Shown: piece by piece, positions 34,310 through 46,260 of the stretch | Numbering within the stretch: the stretch's first letter is position 1 | How the letters are laid out: each line of letters begins with the position of its first letter | Origin: Selaginella tamariscina | Lineage: Eukaryota > Streptophyta > Lycopodiopsida > Selaginellales > Selaginellaceae | Length of the DNA stretch: 64,000 nucleotides | Direction: 5' to 3' | Assembly (NCBI GenBank): GCA_003024785.1 | Contig: PUQB01000079.1 | Span: 186,001 to 250,000, forward strand | Notes under the pieces: model-generated | The model's database searches: none | What the model saw: the letters and a program-made list of their open reading frames with translations, nothing else | Told to the model about the DNA's origin: nothing | Position numbers and translations under genes: made by a program

Positions 34310-34430
34310 TGCCTAGGGTTTATCCACAACACAAAATGAAAATGTAGGTTAATCACGCATTTAATATAATGGGATTTTCTGGGATTCTTGAGGCACATGG
34401 ATTCCATGGGATTCTCAATGCTAGCGTCTG
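34310..34430. promoter_or_regulatory. 121-bp shared upstream region with telo-box
   Basis: Lies between the divergent start codons at 34309 (-) and 34431 (+). TAGGGTTTA near 34314-34322 is a telo-box on the minus-strand gene side. No TATA box is obvious. Confidence 0.45.
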
Positions 34431-37400
34431 ATGAGCATTGGGAGATGTAGGAGGCAGTTCTTCAGCACAGTTTGTGAATCTGGTTCATCTATCGAGGACA
34501 AGCTTGGTCATATAGAGTTTCAGAATCCATTCGAGGTACGTAAGACATATGCATCTCTCCTCAAGCTCTGTGGGAACACAGCGGCACTCTCACAAGGCAA
34601 GAGAATACACGACCACATTTCTAGAAATGGACTCGGAAACGATGGATTCCTGGGTGATCTCCTTGTGCAAATGTATGGGAAATGCGGTAGTCTGTCGGAT
34701 GCAAGCTCTGTCTTTGAGAGCTTCCCAGGAAAACAGTCTACTCTTGGAACTTCCTCATCTCTGCGTATGCCAAGAACCGGCATTCGCAGAAAGCCATCGA
34801 GCTCTACAGAAGAATGGAGGCAGATAGCATCAAGCCTGACTCGGTAACACTCTTGAGTGTGCTTGGGGCGTGCTCCTCGTCCAAAGACCTGGAACAAGGC
34901 AGAAAGATCCATGCCAAGATACGTACTAGAGAGTACCCCAGCAGTGTCTCTGTCGAGACGGTCCTGGTGAAAATGTATGCGAGGTGTGGAAAACTCGAGG
35001 AAGCGAGAGACGTGTTTGACTCCATTGGAAACAAGGACGTTGTGGCCTGGAACTCGATCATTGCTGCATATGCCCAACACGGACATATTGAGGAGGCTAG
35101 AAAGCTCTGTGATGAGATGGAGTCGGTGGGAGAGACTCCCCGACCGATACCACTTTTGCAGGGATTCTCGGCTCGTGCGAATGCTCGAGGAGGGAAAGAA
35201 GATACACTCTGGTCTTGTTGCTAGACGACTGGATTCCTCCACTGTAGTGAGGAACGCACTGGTGAGCATGTATGCGAGATGCGGGAGGATAGATGTGGCA
35301 AGGATGGTGTTCAAAGAGACCGAGACAAAGAGCATTGTGTCGTGGAATGCCATGATCTCGGCGTATGCCCAACGCGGGCATCTCCAGGAGGCTGTGGAGC
35401 TCTTTGAGAGGATGGATATGCCGCCTAATGAGGTCACATATGCGACTGTTCTTGGGGTCTGTTCAGGAGCTATGGGAACGAAGATCCACGAGCAGATACG
35501 AGGTACCGGTTACGAGTCCAATGTGACAGTCGCTACTTCTTTGGTGAGCATGTATGCAAAGTCGGGCCGCCTTGAGGATGCTAGACGGGTGTTCGATGGC
35601 ATGACACACAGAACGTCGTCTCCTGGAATGCGATGCTTGGTGCGTACGTGCAAAGGGGATTAGAGAGAGAGGCTCTCGACCTTTATGACGAGATGGTTAG
35701 TGAGAAAGTGAGGCCGGACGAGGTGACCGTGGTTATTGCTCTTGGTCTGTGCGCGAGCTTTCGGCTGGTCGAACTTGGGAAGGAGATACACCATCTGACT
35801 GTAGAATATGGCTACGATTTAAACATCCGTGTACAGAATGCACTTGTCGGGATGTATGGGAAGTGCAACGATCTTGATCTGGCCAGAGACGTGTTTCAGA
35901 GAATCAAGGTTCAGGACGTTTTCTCGTGACAACTCTGATAGTTGCGTATGCACACAGCGGACGAAACTCGGAGGCCATACGTACGTACAAGGAGATGGAA
36001 ATGGAAGGTATTGAGCCGGACGATGTGACTCTCACAAGCGTCTTGAGTGCGTGTGCGGCAGTCCAGGACCTTGCTCTGGGGCAAGCGGTTCATGAACGGG
36101 TAGAGCTTCCCTCTGATGCAGTTGTGGCTGCCCTCATAAACATGTATGTCAAGTGTGGGAGGCTGGAGCTTGCTAGTGAGCTCTTCAGAAGGGAGGCAAA
36201 GACACTCGTTGTGTGGAATGCAATCATATCTGCCTATGCACAGGAAGGATACAGTCGAGCTGCACTCGATGTGTTCGAGAGGATGGATTGTGAAGGTGTT
36301 CTTCCGGATGAATCCACGCTCTCCAGTGCTCTTCGTGCGTGTTCCGACTTGAAATCCATCGAAGATGGGGAGGGTATACATGTTCAGGTTATTGCCTCAG
36401 GAACAAAGTCCGTGGTCGTTCACAACGCACTCATCACAATGTATGCTAGCTGTGGAAGGCTTGGTAGTGCAAAGAAGGTGTTTAACCGGATGGAAAACCG
36501 GGATGTTGTCTCGTGGACAGCGCTCATCTCTGCTTATGTACAAGAGGGAGAGCCAAAGAAAGCTATATCTCTCTACAAGAAGATGACTCAGGAAGGCATT
36601 CGGCCCACGGAGGTGACAATGCTGGGGGTCATTACTTCCTGTAGCTTGATCCAGAACTTGTTCGAAGGCATACTTATACATGCTCTCTCCAACGACACCT
36701 TCTTTTGCAGCAATGCAGTGCAGGCCGCTCTTATTGGGATGTATGCAAAGTGCAACAGGCTGGATGTTGCAAGGCGGGTCTTCGATGAGGTTTGTAGCTT
36801 CGAATCGAGTGTTAACTGCTGGAATGCGATGCTTTCTGGATATACACAGCTTGGTTTCCCCCACGAAGCCATCCAAATGTACCGTGAGTTGGTATTTGAA
36901 GGTCTGAGGCCCAACGAAGGGACGTTTGCAGGTGTACTGGGAGCATGTTCATCTCTGGCGGTTCTTCGTGAAGGAAACAAGGTGCATGAGCAGATCTTCG
37001 CAAGCAAGTATTTCGACAACATGAATCTGAAGACAGCACTGGTGAACATGTATGCGAAATGTGGGCAAGTCGAAGCTGCCTTTCATATCTTTGAGCGTAT
37101 GGAAGAGGTGGATGTCGTGGCTTGGAACGCAATGATTGCTGCTTATGCACAAAACTCTCATGGACACCACGCTCTTGAGCTCTACGAAAGGATGCTTTCT
37201 CAAGGTGTCGAACCTGATAGCTACACTCTTACCAATATCTTAAGTGTATGCTCCAACTTGAGACTCCTCGAACAAGGTAAGTGTGTGTGTATTATATATA
37301 CTGAAACACACACACATACGCACACTTTGGTTTTTAGGAAAGAGGATCCACGAGCGAGCAGTGAGTGAGAATCCGGAACTCGGAACTGCAGTGGAATGTG

Positions 37401-37930
37401 CATTATTCAATCTCTATGCAAAATGTGGGAAGCTAGACATAGCAACAGGGATATTCAACAAAATGAGGATGAGAAACGTAGTGTGTTGGCATGGTATCAT
37501 TGCAGCATATGCTCACCATGGTTACGGTCACGAGACGCTATGGTACTACCGTGAGTTCACGCTTCAAGGTTACGAAACGCTCGAACCCACGTATCTGTGT
37601 GTGTTTCTGGCTTGTGGGCACGCCGGGTTGGTTAAGGAAGGTTTAGGGTACTTTCATACCATGGTTGAAGATGGTATTTCGCCAAATGTGGATCACTACA
37701 CTTGCATGGTTAACGTGTTTGCTAAGGCTGGGAAGTTGGCGGAAGCTGAAGATTTGCTACATGGTATGCCGTTTCATCCTAATAGCGTGGCGTGGACCAC
37801 GCTCCTAGGTGCGTGTAAAACACATGGAGATTTGAAGCGTGCCAGTAGGGCTGCGGATTGGGCTATGAAACTGGACAAAGAGGACAGTGCTCCTTATGTT
37901 TTGCTGTCCAACACTTATGCTGCATGTTAG
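34431..37930 (+). CDS. Long PLS-class PPR protein with E motif (frames broken in first half)
   Basis: A predicted organelle RNA-binding protein of about 1,140 residues. From ATG 34431 come TYASLLKLCGNTAALSQGKR and MYGKCGSLSDASSVF, then repeated triplets: MYARCGKLEEARDVFDSI, DVVAWNSIIAAYAQHGH, MYAKSGRLEDARRVFDGM. From 35926 to 37276 a single frame covers the remaining repeats. A 61-bp intron (37277-37337, a GT/CA microsatellite) precedes KRIHERAVSENPELG. The end has VDHYTCMVNVFAKAGKLAEA and PNSVAWTTLLGACKTHGD, an E motif, then LLSNTYAAC and a stop, earlier than usual; there is no DYW. In 34.7-35.9 kb about five one-base offsets separate the frames, one at an A-run (near 34732). Probably functional if those are assembly errors. 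Confidence 0.8.
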
Positions 37931-37974
37931 GTATTTCTATTTGTCACACACACACAAGGAAGTACATATTTGTA

Positions 37975-38013
<39 letters not shown>

Positions 38014-38794
38014 TATTGGTTTAGCTTGTTACATTTCTTATAGGGGTGCCTGTTACCATCACATATACTATTAGGAACACACAAACACACACATTCGTAG
38101 TGACACTTATTATAGAAACGTGCATCACAAAATTCTGAAATATGAATTTAATAAATTGAACTGACGTCAGTTGTAAAATACACATAATTCACTAATCTAT
38201 GAATATACATCAACCGGTGTACATGACATGACATGTGTGTGTGCGTGTGTGTGAATAAATGGTTACATCTATTAGTAATATGATATGTTTGTGTCTGTGT
38301 TGTTATGTATGAAAATTACAAAGTCATAATCTGAAAGACTAATACATTAGACATTCTACTGACATTAAGTTATGTCTATACGAGTGGATGTCCCTCTATC
38401 TGTATGGCGTCTGTTAAGATCACATAAAGTATTATTGAATGTATGCATACACTAAATGGCTATTAGCAATATCATATATATAATTTTTGTAACAATGGCA
38501 AACGGTTTCCAAACTTTAAAGCGTTAACACATTTAAATACATTCTAGCGACTTACCTCTGTGTGTGTGTGTGTGTGTGTGTGAGTGAGAGAGAGAGAGAG
38601 AGAGAGAGATTATAAACTTTAGGTTTGCAAAATTATTTTACGTATACTGAGTCTATCTATATATACCATGTGTATACTCCATTTGCGAACATCCCCACAC
38701 ACATACACGTACACACATAGTATACAACAACTTGTGCATTAACTACCAAGTTATTTATGCTTTACATAAACTATATTTTATTTATTTAACTTAG
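37931..38794. other. Microsatellite-rich spacer between PPR gene and TRM11 exons
   Basis: (GT)n then (GA)n at 37976-38013 and again at 38560-38608. The second pair closely resembles 48045-48130, which follows the first exon of the other TRM11 copy. An upstream TRM11 exon is not recognisable here. Confidence 0.6.
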
Positions 38795-40290
38795 GTATTT
38801 TAGTGAAGGCTATGTTCGAGTTGTGGGGACAAGGAAGCACATACGAGGAGCTCCGAGCAGCTGTCAAGAGCTATCCAGAAGGGAGGAAATCTCCTTATTT
38901 GGGAACCGAAGTCACATTCAAAATAATTGCTGATACGTTTTGTAAAGTTATCAGCTCCGAAGAACAGATTAAACTCATAAACAGCTTTGAGTTTATTCTC
39001 AGGTATACCTACATATAAGTAAGATGCATATCTATGTATTCAATAGCTTTTATGAAGTAACATCAACATAAGCAGATATATGTAACTGTATGTTATCATT
39101 TGATAAATATTATATTATATTCTGATTATTTGATTTCTTTTAAAAAATATATCTACTCATCTAGTTTATATGTTAATGCAGGGAAGGGTTCGACTGAATG
39201 ATCCTCAGGTATATGGAAACAGATGGTAACATAATTAACAATGGGTTACCTTCAGTGGAAGATTGTAGTATAAGGGAAATACACTCTTCTTTGGTCATGA
39301 AATCGGAGCTTCTGATAGCAGCCTCGTTACGAATACGCACTTAGTACGTGGAACTACCTTCGTCCTACAGCTATGGATGCTGAGATTGCGTTTATCATGG
39401 CAAACAGGTAAATAATACGATACCGTGTGTGTGTGTGTGTGTGAGTGTGTTATATATGCGGATTTACATTATAGCTTAATGATATACTGGACTTCAACTG
39501 GTATATATGTTATATTATATGTATGATATAGTATATGTATGAAAGAATTTTATTAGATGGTTTTAATGATATAATGAATGTAAGTAATCACCATACATAC
39601 ATACATACACATATACATGTTCTAAGAATTGTTTAAGTTTAATATATATTAAACTATAGTGTATTTGATTTTACTGTAACATGCTATATTACATAAATCT
39701 AGCTCCTATAACTTCAGGGTAATAAAATGTATAATATTGCTTTATCTTGTCAGCCGTATTTATAATACATGTATCATAAGTTAGATATGTTATACTATAA
39801 TAGCATAATTACTATATTTTCTGGTGTATGACTATACAACCGTGAGATAGAAATTGGTGTATGATCCTTTTGTAGGAACAGGAAGTATACTTGTTGCCGT
39901 TGCTCATTATGGTGCCTTAACAATGGTTAGTCAGTCCTTAGACCTTCATAAGTATTAATATTATATACAATATTACATCATATATTATTCAGGGTGCGGA
40001 TATTGATTTACGAGTGATTCAAGACGGACATGGGCCGTATGGAGCAACTTCAAACAGGTATATGTGTATATACACATATAGCACTAGTGTATGTGTGTGT
40101 ATGATATTACGCTCTCTGTATGTTTATACAGTTTGATGCTTTAAAACCCTTGCATAACTTACTGTTTATATTGATTCATTTACAGTATGGTTTGCCTCCA
40201 CCACTAGGCTTAGTTCGTGCACAGAACAATACACGGCCTTGGAGATCAAATCTGCATGAGGTTGGTATGATTAAATATTAACTATATATA

Positions 40291-40374
<84 letters not shown>

Positions 40375-40980
40375 TGCAGAAGTAATCAACATACACTTGC
40401 ACATTCTGTGTGTGCATGTGCGATAATTCTATTTCACATTTCTTTATTCATTCTATACACATAATAATTTGCATTTTCTCTATTGATACGTATCTAACAA
40501 TCTTATTATCATAACACGTTATGTATATCTTTATAAAGTACAGACATACATTGTACGTACTAATCGACACGTCTTTTTGAATATGATTTCATATATACAC
40601 AAGTGAATGCATGTAAAAACATAGATAATACCATGTTTATTTATGTGTTTAATGAATACTATAATACAGAGTCTAAGCATATATTATAAATATAATATAC
40701 TAGCACCCATATGTATGTGTAATCAAAAGACTTCAAGACAGAGTTATATAAAGAAATATGAATGTCTACATATACGTATGAACAGATGTATTATATAAAA
40801 TGTACATATAGACACACACACGTGAATGTATGTAGTAACAAATTGTAATATCTATTGTTATAGGTATGGTATATACGTGGATGTGTGAACCTGATAATAT
40901 ACTATGTAGCAACCTGTGATGTATGTTGTATTATGTACATGTATAACTGACTTATAAAAATATGTGTGTGTGTGTCTCTC

Positions 40981-41042
<62 letters not shown>

Positions 41043-41172
41043 AGAGAGAGAGAGAGAGATTCATATATGTTTGATATTATGATATCTGTATTAATAACTT
41101 CCGTATTTTAGGATTTTGATAATTATGATATAATACACTTGTATGGCGGGCAGAAACCAGGTGTGCGGTAAG
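38795..41172 (+). pseudogene. TRM11: TRM11 tRNA (guanine-N2) methyltransferase, middle exons
   Basis: TRM11 with TRM112 makes m2G10 in tRNA. Exon 38795-39002 reads ILVKAMFELWGQGSTYEELR, AAVKSYPEGRKSPYLG and TFKIIADTFCKVISSEEQIK, matching the plant protein. Exon 39181-39407 gives GRVRLNDPQ, DGNIINNGLPSVED and PTAMDAEIAFIMAN. Exon 39851-39925 gives LVYDPFVGTGSILVAVAHYG, the SAM-binding motif. Next come GADIDLRVIQDGHGP (39993-40057) and YGLPPPLGLVRAQNNTRPWR (40186-40260). The exon at 41112 should encode DPPYGVR but reads IIHLYGGQKPGVR, so the catalytic motif is lost. First and last exons are missing. Frame breaks lie in the second exon. Confidence 0.82.
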
Positions 41173-42178
41173 GAGGTGCCTGACATAATAAGAATTCATT
41201 TTCATAAAAAAAATTTCAAACTTATAATTTTTAAAAGAGAAATATATTTAAAGAGATTGCTCGCATAGTAAGAATTTACATTTCATAAAATAAATTTAAA
41301 ATTATAATTTTTAAAATAGACAAATCACATTTCAGAAAATTCTCTTAAAATTATAATTTTTAAAAGAGAAAGATATTTAAAGAAAAGGCTTGCAATAATG
41401 ATAAAGTATGCTTTTTATTTCATTTAAAATTATAATAATTTTAATGTAGAATTTAAAAAGCCATGATTTTAAAAACAATGTGGACAACATATGTTTAGAG
41501 AGATAAGCCCCATGACAAAGTATGACCTTAAGTATTTTTCATTTCACATAAAATATCAAAATTATAATTTAGATGTAATTTTGATTTTTAAAGCTTAATT
41601 ATTAAGTGTGAAAGGATTCTTTAATTTTGAAATATTAATGAGAGATGAAAAAACACGAAAGACTTTACTTATTAAATTAAAAAGAAATGCAAATCAATTA
41701 TAATTAAAATTATATGTAATGAAATACAAAAATGAGAGATAAAATAATTCAAGTAGCAACCATAATAAATATATTTTGCCACTCATTTTTATAATTCATC
41801 ATATATAATTTAATTATAACTAATTTATATTTCTTTATCAATTTAATAAACAAGTCTTCTATATCTTTTTATGTCTCTTATTAGTCTTTCAAAATTAAAA
41901 AATACATTCAGACTTAATAGTAAATTATATTAAAATTGTAATTTTGTGTGAAATAAAAAATAATTGAGGTTATACCTTAATGTCGGATTCATTTAGATAT
42001 TTATTATTCACATTGTTTCTAAAATTATAAATTAAAATTACTACAATTTTAAATAAAATAAAAATTTACCTTATCATTATTGTAAATTTACTTTGCAGAT
42101 CTTCCTTTCTCTTCTAAAAATCACAATTTTGTGAAATTTTATAAAATGTAAATTTTTATTATGTTAGGTCCTCCTCAT
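41172..42178. mobile_element. Foldback/MITE-like element, copy 1
   Basis: About 1 kb, AT-rich and non-coding. The left end reads AGGAGGTGCCTGACATAATA. The right end, reversed, reads AGGAGGACCTAACATAATAA. Inverted similarity continues inward over AATTATAATTTTTAAAAGAG-type sequence. A second, longer-ended copy lies at 49570-50423. Both follow a TRM11 exon, and the sequence after both is also related, so they descend from one insertion by block duplication. Confidence 0.65.
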
Positions 42179-42689
42179 TATGTTTTATAATCTTAAATTT
42201 TATGATTAAAAGTATAAGGGCACTTTAATAAAGTTAAACCTTATCACTTTAATAAGGGTATTATCCATATTTATAATTTATAAATTTTATTATTAATAAT
42301 TTCCACATAAATAATAATTATTTTTTTAAATATGTAACTAACTTTCATCTCTTACCATTAAGACTTTCTTAAAAAACTTGAAAATTTTCTTTACATATTT
42401 TTATATTTTTAACAATTTTAACAACTTCTCCATAATGTATATTTAAATATTATAAACAACAGTATACCACTTATTATACCTACATAGTACCTTCTTCTTA
42501 TCATTATTCATTATAAAATAACTCAAACTATATAATTTAATAATATATCCATATTTTTGTATATTTTTGATAAATTATTTCAATTTATCTTCAACATATA
42601 CAAGATTCTTTTTCCCTAATTACAAATCTAATCATCCTTTCCATCCCATTAATAATATAAACTCAATTTCTAAACATTATCTTGTTTCC

Positions 42690-44281
42690 AACATTTTTTT
42701 TATTCCTCTTATATACCCTTATTACCATATATCTCAATCATGAATATAAGCAAATGCTTTTTTTTAATCCAAATCCACCAAAGACTTAAAATCCATCTTA
42801 ATTATCTCAATATTTTTTTATTTACAATAAATATTTAAGAGTGTCATCCAAGTCACTACATTTGAATTACAAGGCATTTTTTTATAATAAAACAGCAACT
42901 TCATTTAACTTTTTGATGCAACTTAAAAAATCAATTATACATATATAATACATCAGACTAGGGGTGAGTTTGTACCGCATAAGCATTAGTTCCATGTACT
43001 CCCATGCCTTTATTATTAGACCTAAATAGTTACAACATCCGAGCATACACAAAAGATGTTATAGCATTTGATTGAAAATCACGATTTTGCATTATTTAAA
43101 AAATTAAATACAAAACTAATGTTCCCAAACCTATGGTAACTTGTTAAAATAATACATTCCTTGCTCATGGGTGCAAATAAATACTTCACAAGCCTCTTTC
43201 GTACTCTCACATTTTGCATAAAAGTCCACCCAAAATGTTATTACATAAACATTAAATTCCTTTATCTCTAAATGGAACTTCCGTCCACTGGCCAAGGCCC
43301 CATTTGAACCACAGCCTTAAGAGCAGCAATATATGTCATGCAATCGGGTACACATCTGCACTCCTCTTTCATTCTTGAGAAGCAGTCCAGGGCGACAAGA
43401 CCCTGCCCATTGTCTGCATAGCCCAGGATCAAAGCATTCCAGGACACCACGTCCGGCTCCTGGATACTGTCAAACATACTCCTAGCGTCTACTATGCTGC
43501 CACACTTGGCATACATGTGTACGAGCGTGTTCTGCACAAATTGATCCATATGGCAACCAATCTCCAAATGTAACTCTCTACCTCGTTCCAGACACCTTTT
43601 CTTTCCACTTTCATCTCCATCTGTTGTCACTGCTGCCAGTGACATGCGCAGCAACATATGTCATGGAAACAAGCGCACATTTGCACTCCTCTTTCATTCT
43701 TGAGAAGCAGTCCAGGGCAACAAGACCCTGCCCATCGTCCGCATACCCCAGGATCAAAGCATTTCAGGACACCACATCCGTATCCTCGATACTTTCAAAC
43801 ACGCTCCTAGCGTCTACCATGCTGCCACACTTGGCATACATGTGTATGAGGATGCTCTGCACAAACTGATCATATGGCAACCAATCTCCAAATGTATCTC
43901 TCTACCTCGTTCCAGACACCTTTTCTTTCCACTTTCTCTACCAGTGACGTGCAGGCCTTGAGGGCAGCAAGATAAGTCATGGAATCGGGCAGACATCTGC
44001 ACTGTCCTTCATCCTCGAAAACAAGTCCAGGCAGCAAGACCTTGTGCACTGTCCGCATATCCCAGGATCACAGCAGTCCAGGACACCACGTCCGGCTCCT
44101 GGATACTGTCAAACACTGTCCGAGCGTCTACCATGCTGCCACACTTGGCGTACATGTTGATGAGTGTTGCTGCAACATACATGTTCGACTCGTTCCCAGT
44201 TTCCACTGCCTTTGCATGGACTCGTTTCCCCTTGTGCAGGTCTTTTTTCCTGGTACTCTAAGTCAGAAAGGAGATCATGGA
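42690..44281 (-). pseudogene. PLS-type PPR gene, cassette B (three triplets)
   Basis: Minus-strand modules with MYAKCGS starts near 44157, 43846 and 43517. The last triplet is in one frame (43657-43268) and reads RELHLEIGCHMDQFVQNTLV, EPDVVSWNALILGYADNGQG and MTYIAALKA. The C-terminal E-like tail at 42690-43260 is heavily altered. The normal N-terminal start has been flipped (see 44282-44450), so this gene has no start in place. Confidence 0.72.
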
Positions 44282-44450
44282 CCTCCCTTCTTTGCAAACT
44301 CGTAGTGATTGGCCTTAGTGTCGGACACGCACATAGCTTGCAGCACCATCGATGATAAGCCAGGTGGTCAACAACTTCCAAGAGTCTAATCCATGGTCGA
44401 AAGCAGCAGTTGATGCAGGGGGGAAATGAAGCGGCAACAATCAGCAATCA
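44282..44450. other. Micro-inverted start region of cassette B
   Basis: The segment with the CATCGATG double start reads in the same direction as in cassettes A and C, although everything around it in B is reversed. Breakpoints fall at ATCATGGAC on the left and CATGTACATGGAGGCC on the right, both containing CATG(G/T)AC-like sequence. Confidence 0.75.
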
Positions 44451-44668
44451 CATGTACATGGAGGCCTGGACACTGCCGGGAGTGTGCAAACGCAGTTGGC
44501 TTAGACATCACAGACATGCCAATCTGCGGAGTCCCCAAACATATTTTACATGGGTCCAAGGGAGCTCAAACGGGAATGCAGCCTTCCAGGTACATGGAGT
44601 ATTGTGAGGAGCTTACTAGGGGTTTGCAGAGAGTTGTGCTTGTCCGTGGAATACTTAGATACGTGAAC
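44451..44668 (+). pseudogene. Unidentified divergent ORF, cassette B (headless)
   Basis: Continues the partner ORF from MYMEAWTLPG onward: GVPKHILHGSKGAQTG in one frame, then RYMEYCEELTRGLQRVVLVR. It is separated from its start codon by the micro-inversion. Confidence 0.45.
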
Positions 44669-45439
44669 ACCATAGCAGAAATAACACACACGCACGCACA
44701 CGCAAATGAGTTGTGGATAATCTCTCTCTCATCACATACGCCATTAGTATACAATAACAAAGTCAGTACAGGCAGAGATAAATAATTTTTAAAAAAAAAG
44801 GATATTTAGTTAAAGTCAAGAAATCGTTAATAAATTGTTAATAAGTTACGACTGCATTACAGAGTACAATATAGATTCCATTAAAGTTGATTACGACACG
44901 GTATCAGCAGACATCGTTCATCATTATAGATATACACACACACGCACGCACGCACGCACGCACACACAATATTCTAAAAGAAACAGTGCAAAGTGCCGAG
45001 GGACGAATGACTCAGAAAACACTGCTTTAAAACTTGCAATGGAACCCAAGAACACCTTATGATATTTAGGTTGTGCAATATGCAATTTATTAATTAAATA
45101 AAAATGTTTTGAAAGTAATTTTATAAAAGTTTTAAACTTCTGATTCTTTGAAGTTAGAGTGAACAGAATTAACTTCATGATTCATAACACAGAGATTTTA
45201 TATAAAGTACATACATACGCATATATGTGTGTGTTTGTGTTTGTGTTTGTTTGTGTAATTACAAAAGCCATATTCATTTTTACAAGATGAACAATTCCAA
45301 TATATAGCATACACGTTATTAATATTAATACTGAAAGAATTGTTAAAATATTAATACTTATTCTAAACGATAAGTTAAAAAACATGAAATGAATTAAAAG
45401 TAAATTTTTAATTAAAAATAAATTATGATTAAATTAATA

Positions 45440-45475
45440 TATCCAATATTAGCGTGGTGCCGCCCGCTTCTCGAC
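45440..45475. other. GC-rich filler of about 28 bp in cassette B flank
   Basis: Relative to cassette A, the sequence CGTGGTGCCGCCCGCTTCTC plus eight more bases interrupts an otherwise matching AT-rich flank (A near 27040-27055). It does not match anything else seen in the window. Confidence 0.6.
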
Positions 45476-45884
45476 GAGGTTATAAAGATTAACTTGTGTG
45501 CATATAGTGTTACATATCTATGTATAGTATGTGTATACATAGTCTTTTGTTATGTTTACGTAGAAGGCCAATCAATACATGTGTGTATACATAGAGAGAG
45601 AAAAAAATAAATTAGTTATTCATTTTTAATTCCTTAATTTGATCTATATCCATTTGATAATCTAATTAAATTTTATAGCTATAATTCAATAAATATGCTT
45701 AAATATGTCTTAAACATCTCACATATGTTAAATCATATTACAAAAATTAATTATCAATTTTTATTGATTTTTTAAAAATGTTTTTTAATTTTTAATTTGA
45801 AATTTATGAAATTTTATCTAACTTAACTTGGCTTCATCAAAATCGTATTAGCTTAACTGATCGGGCTGTCAGAGGGACCATTAA

Positions 45885-46260
45885 AGACACACGCACACGC
45901 ACATGTGTGTGTGTGTGCGTGTGTATTTGGAGATTAAATTGATTTATAACAAAGGAAAGAAACGAGAGTCTACCCTTGAGAAGTGGTTTGTCTTTCAAAA
46001 CTAATTAATAATCGCGCCAGTTGTAGTAGTAGGTCTCTCGCTGCTTCGGATTCATGAACCTATTCCAAATAATACACATGAAACGTATATACATATATAT
46101 CTCATATATTATATATGGATATGTTACTAACACGAAACGGATACCTTGGACTCATTTTCTTTCAGGGCTTTCTTCCACATACGTGTCTCAGCATATAAGT
46201 TGTTTGCGGAACCAACGGCTTCTGTTGAGAGCACCCCAACTGAGAATGAACCTTCTACCA
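45885..46260 (-). pseudogene. Truncated copy of the two small genes
   Basis: 46020-46085 and about 46140-46185 (-) copy exons 3 and 2 of the membrane-span gene (NPKQRETYYYNWRDY). 46195-46258 copies the last exon of the other small gene in the opposite, plus orientation (FAEPTASVESTPTENEPS). A 32-bp inversion at about 45972-46003 replaces the final Phe-Pro-stop by an earlier stop. Exon 1 of both genes is absent. Confidence 0.7.

Larger units (their letters stand above)
42265..45790 (-). repeat. PPR cassette B (inverted relative to A and C)
   Basis: Reverse-orientation copy of cassette A. It joins the post-element sequence at ATTATCC near 42262, the point where the other block copy instead continues toward the mTERF gene (about 50555). 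Confidence 0.85.

Noticed and set aside
34520-35437. A 305-codon minus-strand open frame
   Set aside because: It is the antisense of the long PPR gene. The plus strand has clear PPR motifs, and the minus frame has none of any family.
40288-40372. Coding potential in (TA)n and (GA)n tracts here and at 1325, 32080, 40980 and 51180
   Set aside because: The frames are translations of microsatellites (runs of IY, SL or RE) without any other support.
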